64,000 bases of DNA. It comes from Marinifilum fragile JCM 15579. GTDB taxonomy: Bacteria > Bacteroidota > Bacteroidia > Bacteroidales > Marinifilaceae. The DNA lies in contig NZ_BAZX01000001.1 of NCBI RefSeq assembly GCF_001310955.1, forward strand, positions 1 through 64,000, given 5' to 3'. The notes beneath the pieces were generated by a model that was given only the letters and a program-made list of their open reading frames with translations, did no database searches and was not told the origin of the DNA. The translations under genes and the position numbers were made by a program. Numbering within the stretch: position 1 is the stretch's first letter; every line of letters begins with the position of its first letter. Of this stretch, positions 16,260-25,322 are shown one piece after another.

Positions 16260-18481
16260 TACTTAATTTTAATTTCTTTGTATGAACTCACAAAAAGTAT
16301 GTTACCCATATCTTCAAATCCAGTAAACAAATCAACTCCCTCTTCAACTACATCTTCATGGTTAAAACCAAGAATACTTAAATCAGCATCCATGGATTTC
16401 GACATGATTACCTGTTTTTTGTTGGCGTAGTTGGCATTAATCAACTGGATATTGCTAGGAGATATTGGTAATCGACCTGATTTGATCAAGGCCAGTAGTT
16501 TTTCCTTCTGATTTTCTAGCTGATCTTCCGGATAGATTGCAAAAATCTTAATGGTTCCTTTCTTCCAATCAGGATGTCCTTGAATGATATAGGCCAGAAG
16601 AATCATCAAGTTTGCATTTTCCAAATCGTTGGCACCAATCCAAACATGTATTTCTTTTTGGTAGCCAAATCCTTTATAGGAGGTATTCAAAATACAAACA
16701 TCGAAATGAGTTGATTCCAGCAGTTTGTAATTGTCAATCACATAATTCAATCTTTCTGATTCTGTTCTCGAAAATTCGAACAGTATGGTGTTATAGCCAT
16801 GTCCGGATATTCCAGACAACTGCATTACCTGGGCAATTGCCGAAGTCATGGATGGAGAAATAATCGTATCCAGATAAACCCTATTTTTACTTCCCGAAGC
16901 CAGGTTAATCAATTTGTTCATTACCTGTTTCGATTCTTCATTGGTTTTCTCATTTAAGAATCCTTCCAGGAAATGAATATAGGTTCCAAAACCATATTTG
17001 TAGGAAATCCATCTTAACAAATCGAATGCTGACCTGCGCTTAAAAGAATCTTGCGAAATACAAATGGCAAAAGGTCTCCAGCTTAGTTCACGATCCCCTT
17101 TTTCGGCTCGTTGTGCGAAAATTTGCAGGTGGCGACTTAGCTGGAAAACTACACCACGGAAGAGTTTCGCTAAACCTCTGTTTTCTTTTGTGCTTACATT
17201 TATTCCATAGTAGATACCGCCCATAATCATTAATGATAATATGGCATAAGTCATATTCATCTGGAACATGATCCAAACCGAAAGAACTGCTCCCATTAAG
17301 GATAAATACCACTTAGAACGGAAGGTAGGACGGTATGAAGGATCTGCTGCAAAATGTTCAAGGAAGGAGATGATACAAATGGCACCGTAGGTTACCATGA
17401 AGAACATGGAAATAATCTGAGCAACAAAATCAACGTCGCCAATAAAAACAAAAATGAATGCAATAGCTATGGAAATCACCGAAGCATTAATAGGTTCATT
17501 ATTTTTTTTACTTTCTGATTTTAACCATTTGTTTAATCCTTTTTGAGGGAAAATATCATCTAAACCAATTGCCTGTAGGGTTCTTGGTGCAACCATTATT
17601 GAACCCAATGCCGAAGATAATGAAGCTGCAGCCAAACCAATAGGAATAATTGGACCCCAAATGGCAATCTTTCTCATGATCAATTGATCGCTAGCTAAGT
17701 CTTCAGGACTTGCAGATACTGTAAATTTGTACGCTGCCCAAATGTAAATCAATAATCCACCAACGGTCGCCCAGATGGTTCCTCTCGGGATCGATTTTCT
17801 GGGGTTTTTTAAATCTCCAGATAGACCTAAGCCAGCTGCTAAGCCTGTAAATGCCGGGAAAACAATGGTAAACACATAAAAGAAACCCTTTGGGTTTTCA
17901 ATGGTGGCGTCTAAAACCATTTTTGTAGGCGCGTTTTCTGGAGTTCCGATAAAAAACATAAACAAAGAAAGACCTAGAGTTGCTACTACAACATACAAAG
18001 CCTTCATTCCCATGTTTGCTCCGCGATAAAGAAATAAACCGGCCAAAATGGACATAGTTGGAATACTAATGGCTCTTTTGTCGTAAATTAAAATGCCATA
18101 ATTATCAGCAAGCCATTGAATTGCAGGATCAAAAGCTTCGGCAAAAGCAATGATATAGAAGGCTACCGAAATTGCCTGCGAAAGATAGAGTGTAATTCCA
18201 ATTGCAGCACCAATATTTAAACCAAATGATCGGGAAATGATATAGTAGGCCCCTCCACCTAACACCTTTTGGTTGGTTGCAATCTCAGCAACTGCCATTG
18301 CTGTAGGAATGGTAATCAAATGACCTAAAATAATGATTCCAATTACTCCAATAAATCCAACATTACCAACAGCCCAACCAAAACGAAGGAACAAAATAGC
18401 TCCTAAAATGGTTGAAATGGCAGTTAGGAAAACTGGCATGGTGCCAAAATTGGCTTTGTTTTTCAGTAAATTATCGGGCAT
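16259..18481 (-). CDS. APC-superfamily permease of cation-chloride cotransporter type
   Basis: A 740-residue inner-membrane transporter. Residues 1-420 form about 12 membrane segments of the amino-acid-permease fold, starting with GTMPVFLTAISTILGAILFL and including GLSGDLKNPRKSIPRGT after helix 6. The C-terminal 300 residues are soluble and resemble the cytosolic domain of the SLC12 (Na-K-Cl) family, with a nucleotide-binding-like end. Substrate could be cations with chloride, or amino acids; the long C-terminal domain favours the first. It leads the operon that continues with the BtuF-like gene and coaD. Confidence 0.8.
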   Translation of the reverse strand: MPDNLLKNKANFGTMPVFLTAISTILGAILFLRFGWAVGNVGFIGVIGIIILGHLITIPTAMAVAEIATNQKVLGGGAYYIISRSFGLNIGAAIGITLYLSQAISVAFYIIAFAEAFDPAIQWLADNYGILIYDKRAISIPTMSILAGLFLYRGANMGMKALYVVVATLGLSLFMFFIGTPENAPTKMVLDATIENPKGFFYVFTIVFPAFTGLAAGLGLSGDLKNPRKSIPRGTIWATVGGLLIYIWAAYKFTVSASPEDLASDQLIMRKIAIWGPIIPIGLAAASLSSALGSIMVAPRTLQAIGLDDIFPQKGLNKWLKSESKKNNEPINASVISIAIAFIFVFIGDVDFVAQIISMFFMVTYGAICIISFLEHFAADPSYRPTFRSKWYLSLMGAVLSVWIMFQMNMTYAILSLMIMGGIYYGINVSTKENRGLAKLFRGVVFQLSRHLQIFAQRAEKGDRELSWRPFAICISQDSFKRRSAFDLLRWISYKYGFGTYIHFLEGFLNEKTNEESKQVMNKLINLASGSKNRVYLDTIISPSMTSAIAQVMQLSGISGHGYNTILFEFSRTESERLNYVIDNYKLLESTHFDVCILNTSYKGFGYQKEIHVWIGANDLENANLMILLAYIIQGHPDWKKGTIKIFAIYPEDQLENQKEKLLALIKSGRLPISPSNIQLINANYANKKQVIMSKSMDADLSILGFNHEDVVEEGVDLFTGFEDMGNILFVSSYKEIKIK

Positions 18482-18547
18482 AGTTAAATTTCTTTAGTCT
18501 CTTTTATCAAAGTGCTAAATATAGTTAATCGAAATTGATAATAAATA

Positions 18548-19678
18548 CTACAGGTTTGAAAGATGTTTGGAGATCTGAGATTTTAACACTTCAGTGTTCA
18601 GCTCATCTTGATGATATATGATTTTACCATCTTTATCAAGTAGGAATGCATGGAATCCTCTGTCTAAAAATCTTACAATTTCAACACTCTGATCTAGACT
18701 TTCTATTTCAATACAGTTCAATTCTGGTCTAGGTCCAGGGTGCCAGGTTTTGCCTTTATAAGTACCTGGAATTCTAATCATGTTATAGGAAGAATTTCTA
18801 ATTAGACTTACAACTTCCAAAGATGGGAATGTGTTGGTTATATTCTGAATGTCATCATAATATTTTTGATTTTGTTCCTCCTTCCAAGCCCTCCAGATAT
18901 AAAGCAATATAGGTTTCCCTTTATGCTTTGAGAGTTGGTATTCTTTACCATCCAGGGTCTTAGTCTTTATTTCAGGAAATTGTCCTTTGTTTTGAAGTGT
19001 TTCAATGATATTAACCCTTTTCTGTAAGTTGTTAACATACATTCCATTGGGATTAGCCAACTTTAAGGTTTTCAATTGCTCTTTTATATATTCCAGGCTT
19101 CGTTTTGCAGCAAAGTATTCCTGGTATATCAGGTAAGCAATAACAGGTGAAGACGCATATTTGTAGTAATATTCATCTTTGAATTGATTTAATCTGGCAT
19201 ATTCCTTCATGAATTGATTTTTTTTAATCGAATCCGATTGTATTTCAGGAATTTCCAGGTTTTCAGCAATTTTTAATTTTTGCTTATTGTTTTCGCTTAG
19301 TTTTGTTTGAAAATCTTCATATCTGTCTTGTGCTGGAGAACCTTTTAGTTTGCCAATCAAAAATTTGTGGTTCATATCCTTCTTGTGAACAAATAAGCTC
19401 ATTTTCGTTGGAGACAGGAATGCTTTTCCAGCTTTTCGGCCTGCTACCATGAATTCAGCAACAAATGCTTGTTCACAGGGTGATTCAAATTTAAATTCTC
19501 CATTTTTGGTTTTAACAGAATCAATTAATTCTTTGGTTTCACCATCATGCTTGTAGAGGTAAATATATTCTTCCTGAAGCCCCCCAATCATTCCTTGAAG
19601 GGTGAAAGTTTTTTGCTGAGCATGTATAGGAATTGTTAAAGTGATAGAAAGCAGAAAAAGACAAATTACTTTGTTCAT
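18548..19678 (-). CDS. Secreted thioredoxin-fold protein lacking cysteines at the active site
   Basis: A 376-residue protein with a signal peptide (1-20, cut near IHAQQ), an N-terminal DUF4369-like domain (TFTLQGMIGGLQEEYIYLY), a helical middle and a C-terminal thioredoxin-like domain (about 235-376). At the place of the WCxxC motif it reads YIWRAWKEEQNQ, so both catalytic cysteines are missing. It retains FLLDKDGKIIYHQ, the strand that follows the active site in TlpA proteins. It resembles the protein at 12374-13780 in plan. Function is unknown; a structural or binding role is more likely than redox chemistry. It is monocistronic, 66 bp before the permease gene. Confidence 0.7.
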   Translation of the reverse strand: MNKVICLFLLSITLTIPIHAQQKTFTLQGMIGGLQEEYIYLYKHDGETKELIDSVKTKNGEFKFESPCEQAFVAEFMVAGRKAGKAFLSPTKMSLFVHKKDMNHKFLIGKLKGSPAQDRYEDFQTKLSENNKQKLKIAENLEIPEIQSDSIKKNQFMKEYARLNQFKDEYYYKYASSPVIAYLIYQEYFAAKRSLEYIKEQLKTLKLANPNGMYVNNLQKRVNIIETLQNKGQFPEIKTKTLDGKEYQLSKHKGKPILLYIWRAWKEEQNQKYYDDIQNITNTFPSLEVVSLIRNSSYNMIRIPGTYKGKTWHPGPRPELNCIEIESLDQSVEIVRFLDRGFHAFLLDKDGKIIYHQDELNTEVLKSQISKHLSNL

Positions 19679-19961
19679 TGTATAAGTATTAAGATGTTAG
19701 AGATTCTTGTATAAATCCAGATATGATTAAAGTTAGATTTTTTTATGAAAATTTATAATCAAATATACCAATTTGAATTATGTAACGGTTTACAGCGAAG
19801 GAGAATATTCAGTTTTGATTGAAAATATTCAGTCTAATACTATGGAAGTTTAAGATTTAAATAGTGATTGGGTGCTGTAAATATTCAAGATTTTTATTCA
19901 CCTATTCTAAAATCTTTGTAAATTATTATTGAAAAGTGTTATTGTAAAAGGAGATTAGGTG

Positions 19962-20931
19962 ATGAATACAAGAAGAAATTATTTAAATGTGAAGAATACA
20001 ATAATGGTTGTTTGTCTTGTAATATTAGTTTTATTGCGCATCTTTTCTCTTGAAATTGCTGAGGCATCCTTTTCTTTTGTAGAAGCAAATTTATCACCTG
20101 ATGGTTATATACGCACCGGATTGTTGGGGTTGAATAATATAATTCAGGCATATTTAAATATTGGTTTTGGTTTATGGTTTAGTGTTTTTGTATTAATCTA
20201 TACGAAATTAGGATCCAGGTTAGAATGTGTTTTTTTTCCCACAAGGATGAGGATTTTTTTTTCTGGGAGAGAATTATGAAAAAAATGGACTTGCAAAATA
20301 CCATCGAAACTTAATAATAGCATCTGCAATTATTGGATTTCCATTGTTAATGATGACATATTTAGAGAAAAGCTATTTGGTTAATCTTTTGTTGGATGAA
20401 GATGGACTTTTTGAGTATTTTACTTTTTTTCTGCTATTTTTTTCCGGACTGATTCTTATTCTAGTCTTTTACCTAAGAAGAATCAAGTACAAGCTTCCAA
20501 TAAAAGCTACTAATACTCTTTTTGCGGTCTTTTCTGTTTTAATTTTATTTATAGCATTTGAAGAAATAAGCTGGGGACAGAGGATTTTCAATGTTGAGAC
20601 TCCAATGGCAATTAGAGAGGTAAACTATCAATCTGAATTGAATTTGCATAACATATTCAATCTTTATTTTCCTATAATTTATCCTTTATCTGCAATTGTA
20701 TTATTCACATTGTGTTTATTTGGGTGGATTCCACGTCGTAGTTTTCGAACACCGAGATTCAAACTCATATTTCCATATCCAAGCCTTTTTCCATTTGTTT
20801 TTTTTCTCCTAATCTCTTCAATGTTTGGTGGCTTTGAAATTTTTGAAATCTTTTTTTCTCTATTTGTTTTTTTCTATAGCCTTACCTTATATCTCTCATA
20901 TATTAATAATCTGGATCCTAAATCAGTATGA
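19962..20931 (+). CDS. Orphan polytopic membrane protein, frame broken at a T9 run
   Basis: Two adjacent reading frames look like one gene of about 322 residues. The first part has two membrane helices; the frame changes at 20254-20262 (nine T), where one extra or two missing T would join it to the second part. Residues KYHRNLIIASAIIGFPLLMM, upstream of the next ATG (20344), form a membrane helix, which supports a single protein. The second part has several more helices and the motif EEISWGQRIF followed by NYQSELNLHN, conserved-looking polar residues next to the membrane that I recall from an uncharacterised bacterial family. No function is assigned. A GGAG lies 9 bp before ATG 19962. Confidence 0.55.
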
Positions 20932-21050
20932 AAATGAAATAAACAATAATTGTATCATATGATATTGGTTTGTTTCCAGGTGTATTGGATGACATTGAAC
21001 TTGTTAGACAATAACTTCATTAGTAATCATTATAATTAAATAATCATAGC

Positions 21051-22178
21051 ATGAAAAAAATAACTGTATTAGGAGCTGGATTGGTTGGGAAACTAATTGC
21101 TATTGATTTAAGTGAATCTTTTGCTGTAACCACGGTTGATCATGATGCGAATGCATTGGAACAATTGGCCAGACATTCTAAAATTAAGACCAAGAAAGCT
21201 GATTTTTCGGTTGCTGGCACGGTTCGGAAGTTAGTGGCAGATTCTGATTTGGTAGTTGGTGCTGTTCCTGGAAATATGGGGTTTAATGTAGTTCGGGAAG
21301 TAATTGAGGCTGGAAAAAATATGGTGGATATCTCCTTTTTCGCCGAAGATGCTTTTGAATTGGATGACCTCGCCAAAAATAATGGCTGTTGCATTGTTAC
21401 GGATTGTGGTGTTGCTCCTGGAATGGGTAACTTGATTTTAGGTTACCACAATGAAAAAATGAGAGTGCAAAGTTTTAGATGTCTGGTGGGCGGTTTACCA
21501 TTTAAGAGAGAGTGGCCCTGGGAGTATCGGGCAGTTTTTTCTCCGATTGATGTGATTGAGGAATATACCAGGCCCGCTCGATATGTTCAAAATGGTGATA
21601 TTGTTATACGGGAGGCTTTGTCGGATCCAGAATTGATCTATTTTGAAAATATAGGAACACTGGAGGCATGGAATTCTGACGGATTGCGCAGTTTGATTAA
21701 AACCATGAATGTTCCCAATATGATTGAAAAAACATTGCGTTATCCAGGAACCATCGAGTATTTGAGAGTATTGAGAGATACTGGCTATTTTTCTCATGAG
21801 AAGATAAATATTGATGGTGTGAAAATCAAGCCTATTGATTTGACTTCAAAGTTGCTATTTTCAAAATGGAAGTTAAAACCAGGCGAAAAAGAGTTTACGG
21901 TGATGAGGGTGGAGGTAGAAGGATTCCAAAATGGCTTAACTAAAACCATTGTATATGATTTGTTCGATCAGTTTGATGAAGAAAAAGGATTTACATCCAT
22001 GGCGCGGACTACAGGATATACCTGTACTGCAGTTGCCAATATTTTGCTGAAAGGCAAATACTCTCGCAAAGGAATCAATCCTCCTGAATTTCTAGGGAAA
22101 GATCCTGATTGCTTTAATTTCGTATTTCAGTATTTGAAAGAAAGAGGAGTTGTTTATAAAATCAATATAAATGAGTGA
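21051..22178 (+). CDS. Saccharopine dehydrogenase-family protein
   Basis: A 375-residue NAD(P)-dependent enzyme with the saccharopine-dehydrogenase/lysine-6-dehydrogenase layout: an N-terminal Rossmann domain beginning TVLGAGLVGKLIAIDL (residues 4-19), a VVGAVPG turn, a central segment DCGVAPGMGNLILG (about 123-136), and a C-terminal substrate domain with PWEYRAVFSPIDVIEEYTRP. By family it may oxidise lysine or a related amino acid. It stands alone, and its stop codon is followed by the 21-bp repeat array. Confidence 0.85.
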   Translation: MKKITVLGAGLVGKLIAIDLSESFAVTTVDHDANALEQLARHSKIKTKKADFSVAGTVRKLVADSDLVVGAVPGNMGFNVVREVIEAGKNMVDISFFAEDAFELDDLAKNNGCCIVTDCGVAPGMGNLILGYHNEKMRVQSFRCLVGGLPFKREWPWEYRAVFSPIDVIEEYTRPARYVQNGDIVIREALSDPELIYFENIGTLEAWNSDGLRSLIKTMNVPNMIEKTLRYPGTIEYLRVLRDTGYFSHEKINIDGVKIKPIDLTSKLLFSKWKLKPGEKEFTVMRVEVEGFQNGLTKTIVYDLFDQFDEEKGFTSMARTTGYTCTAVANILLKGKYSRKGINPPEFLGKDPDCFNFVFQYLKERGVVYKININE

Positions 22179-22207
22179 TTTTGAATTGCTCGACTGGAAA
22201 TTTAGCA

Positions 22208-22584
22208 TTGTAATTTTTTAATTGAACTTTTAATGTTGAATTCTGTCTGTTTAATGTTGCAGGTTGATATTTCAATGTGAAAAGTTCAGGTTTTAATATC
22301 GTAAGCTAAGCTTTCAGTGTTAAAATCTGAACTTGTAATGTTGATAGTTGAAGTTTTAACCTTAAAACTTCAACTTTTAATGAAAAATGATGTCCCGTCG
22401 AGATAAAATGGTAGCAAAAAACGTTGAAATCTCAACTTTCAATATCGAAACTTCATGTTTCAACATTAAAACATCAGCTGCCAATGTTGAAACCTCAAGT
22501 TTTAACGTTAAAACCTCAGCTTTTAATACTGAAACTTCATGTTAAGACGTGGAAAGCTTAACTTTTAATATTAAAAGTTGATGT
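22208..22584. repeat. Array of 21-bp near-palindromic tandem repeats
   Basis: About 16 degenerate 21-bp units with a consensus near TTTAATGTTGAAACTTCAACT. Eight units cover 22208-22375 and eight cover 22417-22584; the 41 bp between them start as a ninth unit and then diverge. The unit is nearly palindromic (GTTGAA and TTCAAC arms). Because 21 is seven codons, one plus-strand frame of each half encodes a heptapeptide close to F-N-V-E/K-T-S-x, unbroken only from 22408 to 22545. The array fills almost the whole gap between two converging genes (stops at 22178 and 22601). Confidence 0.85.
22408..22545 (+). CDS. Possible 45-residue heptapeptide-repeat ORF in the 21-bp array
   Basis: ATG at 22408 opens a short frame inside the repeat array that reads MVAK and then six units such as NVEISTF, NIETSCF, NIKTSAA, NVETSSF and NVKTSAF before a TAA. 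The regular protein repeat follows automatically from a 21-bp DNA repeat, so translation is not proven. There is no Shine-Dalgarno sequence or visible promoter. It could be a remnant of a longer repeat protein or pure chance. Confidence 0.2.
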   Translation: MVAKNVEISTFNIETSCFNIKTSAANVETSSFNVKTSAFNTETSC

Positions 22585-22600
22585 TGAAACGGTTCAAATA

Positions 22601-23820
22601 TTACAGATAATCCAATGAAGAATCTTCAATTTTGGCAAAAGGAGCAACTGCTCGGTTGTAGATTCCTTGCACATAGCAATAGCCATACCGTAGTTGGTAA
22701 CCGGAATTCCGGCATCTATGGCAGCTTGCAAGCGGTTGCCCAATTGTTTAGGAGTAATCATACAACCACCACACTGAATTAACAATGCATAGTCCGATAT
22801 CTCTCCTGGGATTTCATCCAAACCAGCTATCACAACAAATTCAAGTTGTTTACCCGTGTAATTCGAGATCCAGCGAGGAATCTTTACTCTTCCAATATCA
22901 TCGCACGAAGTGTGGTGAGTACAACTTTCCAGAAGTAGGATTTTGTCACCATCTTTCAGCTCTGAAATTTTTGGTGTTCCTTGAAGGTAAGCAGAAAAAT
23001 TGCCTTTGAAATGCGCCAGCATAATGCTAAAACTGGTCAGGGCAATATCAGAAGGGATAGAAGCTCCAGCTTTCAGGAATACCTGGCTATCGGTAACTAC
23101 GAGTTTGGGTTTGATTCCGGTTTTTCGTAGAAATGCATCCACTTCACGTTCTTTCAAAACGATACAGATTGCATCGTTGTCCAGAATATCACGAATGGCT
23201 TGCACTTGAGGTAGAATCAATCTTCCCTCAGGCGCTTCGATATCAATAGGAGTGATCAGTAAAACAATATCACCATAGGAAATCAAATCGCCAAGAAGCG
23301 ATGGTGTTGTAAATGCTGACTCGGGAATGGTTTTCTTGATGCTTTTTACTATAGGTTCAATGTCACCGTTAAGCGAATTAAAATGCAAAACCTCTTTAGC
23401 TCCTGCCTCAGTTAGTTGAGTCAAAGTTTCCTGATGCAATAGCTCTAAATCTTCTTTATTATGAACGGCAATAAAAGGAACATCTTGTTTCTTGAACTTT
23501 TCAATTAAACCTTCTTCAAAATCGCCAAACGTATTTTTGGTAATGACCAGAATGGCCAAATCGATGGTTTTTATGGTCTGGTTGGTTTTAAGGATTCGCT
23601 TTTTTCCCAATTCACCAGTATCATCAATCCCAGCTGTATCAATTAAAATAACAGGTCCGAAACCAGTAATTTCAAAAGATTTTTTAACTGGATCAGTGGT
23701 AGTTCCTGCTACATCAGAAACAATAGCAATATCCTGACCAGCAAGGAAGTTGATTAATGTACTTTTCCCGTTATTTCTTCTACCAAAAATTCCAATATGC
23801 GGACGACGTTCTCTTCCCAT
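22601..23820 (-). CDS. hydF: [FeFe]-hydrogenase maturation GTPase HydF, frame broken near C-terminus
   Basis: Scaffold GTPase that assembles and delivers the di-iron subcluster of [FeFe] hydrogenase. The 406-residue product has an N-terminal Era/TrmE-type GTPase domain (P-loop GRRNNGKST at about 13-21, AGTTTDPV switch I, DTAG switch II), a dimerisation domain, and the cluster-binding C-terminus with CTHH and the later QCGGC. The frame is lost near 22666, where one G is missing after TGCAAG. With it restored the end reads NYGMAIAMCKGIYNRAVAPF and onward to a stop at 22601, as in the family; without it the tail is nonsense to 22594. It lies 51 bp downstream of aspA. No hydE, hydG or hydrogenase gene is in the window. 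Confidence 0.92.
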
Positions 23821-23833
23821 GTTTTAAAGTGAT

Positions 23834-23875
23834 CAGTTATCAGTAAACAGTTACCAATGAACAGTTATCAGTTAT
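23834..23875. repeat. Three 14-bp tandem repeats between aspA and hydF
   Basis: Three units near CAGTTATCAGTAAA at 23834-23847, 23848-23861 and 23862-23875. The last overlaps the aspA stop codon at 23872-23874. It looks like a small slippage repeat; no function is visible. Confidence 0.6.
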
Positions 23876-25320
23876 TTAGTATTAATTGTTTCGCTTAAAA
23901 TGAATCCTAATTTTAATAATTCTTCAGGAGTAATCAGCTCTTTTATTTTATCATTCGAAAGCATTTCAAGCTTGTTGTTGGCTTCTAGTATTGTACAAGA
24001 GTTTTTCTTCATCTCTTTAGCCAGTTTAGCAGCCTTGTGATATCCGATGTATGGAGAAAGTGCTGTGGCAACCGAAGGATTATAAAGCACATTTTCTTCA
24101 GTTAAATTTGACTGTATCTCTAGTTCTTTGAATAGATTCTGGGCAAGTGTATTGTTTGCAGCAATCAGTAATTTGATGCTATCTAATAAGGCATGACCAA
24201 TAGAAGGCAAATACGCATTTAATTCCAGGCAGCCTTGTCCTGACAGATTGCTAATCATTACATCGTTAGAATACACCTTGTGGGCGGTGCTGATTACAAA
24301 TTCGGGGATCACCGGATTTACTTTTCCAGGCATAATGGAACTACCCACTTGCTTTTGAGGCAGGTGAAGTTCTCTGTTGTGAAATAAATCGGAACCTAAA
24401 AGTCGGAGATCGGCAACCATTTTTTCCAAATTTACAGCATGTGCTTTCAGTGTTGCATGAACTTCAACAAATCCATCTTGATTGGCTGTTGCATCCGATA
24501 AGTTTTCTGAACGCGTAATTGGTAAACCAGTCAGCTTGCGCAGATTTGGCACCACTTCCATAATGAAAAATCGCGGGATAGATAAACCTGTTCCTATGGC
24601 ACCACCACCAAGATTCACCTCCTTAATTCTTTCGAAACATTTGGAAACTCTCCACCAATCTCGCGACAAGGCATTGTTGTATGTGCTAAACAGTTTATCG
24701 TATGAGGATGGAACAGCAGCTTGCATTTGTGTGTATCCAATGCGTAATACGTTTCGGTAATTACTTTCTGTTTTTTCGACCTGTAAACGCAAGTTGTTTA
24801 TCGACTCTTCCAGTTCCTGAAGCAAACGAATTGCTGCAACTTTTAGCGATGTTGGAATTACATCATTAGTAGATTGGAACACATTGGCATGCTCGAATGG
24901 ATCCACTTTATCGTAATCGCCACAATTTTCACCAGCTTGTTGCAAAGTCCTGTTGGCGATAATTTCATTCACATTCATGTTGATGCTGGTTCCAGCACCA
25001 CCTTGTATGGCAGGCACAATGAAATGATCAAAATGCTCACCCAGATTTATTTCATTTGCAACATCATTTAAGTTTTCAATCAGATTTTTATCTAACAACT
25101 GAAAAGGGAATTCCTGATTTGGAAACTTACGATCGATTCCCTTCAGAAAATCAAGGTAAGTTTTGTAACAGGCTTGTTTTACAACCCCAACAGCCATATA
25201 CCATTCTTTATGAAATTGGGTGTTGTCCGGAAAATTCTCCTTTGCACGAAGAGAATGAATTCCCCAAAGTGAATCTTTGGGAATCTCTCGTTTACCAATA
25301 AAATCTGATTCAATTCTCAT
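23872..25320 (-). CDS. aspA: Aspartate ammonia-lyase
   Basis: Converts aspartate to fumarate and ammonia. The 482-residue protein belongs to the fumarase/aspartase superfamily: substrate-site segment QGGAGTSINMNVNE (about 106-119), STNDVIPTSLK (about 147-157), and the signature loop GSSIMPGKVNP (about 326-336) with the catalytic serine. Length is normal. The start codon is 2 bp past the stop of the response-regulator gene and hydF follows, so these form one operon. Aspartase next to hydF is a pairing I recall from other anaerobes, where fumarate feeds reductive fermentation. Confidence 0.92.
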   Translation of the reverse strand: MRIESDFIGKREIPKDSLWGIHSLRAKENFPDNTQFHKEWYMAVGVVKQACYKTYLDFLKGIDRKFPNQEFPFQLLDKNLIENLNDVANEINLGEHFDHFIVPAIQGGAGTSINMNVNEIIANRTLQQAGENCGDYDKVDPFEHANVFQSTNDVIPTSLKVAAIRLLQELEESINNLRLQVEKTESNYRNVLRIGYTQMQAAVPSSYDKLFSTYNNALSRDWWRVSKCFERIKEVNLGGGAIGTGLSIPRFFIMEVVPNLRKLTGLPITRSENLSDATANQDGFVEVHATLKAHAVNLEKMVADLRLLGSDLFHNRELHLPQKQVGSSIMPGKVNPVIPEFVISTAHKVYSNDVMISNLSGQGCLELNAYLPSIGHALLDSIKLLIAANNTLAQNLFKELEIQSNLTEENVLYNPSVATALSPYIGYHKAAKLAKEMKKNSCTILEANNKLEMLSNDKIKELITPEELLKLGFILSETINTK

Positions 25321-25322
25321 GA

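Noticed and set aside
22208-22584. CRISPR array
   Set aside because: The 21-bp units follow each other directly with no spacers, are degenerate, and no cas gene is present.
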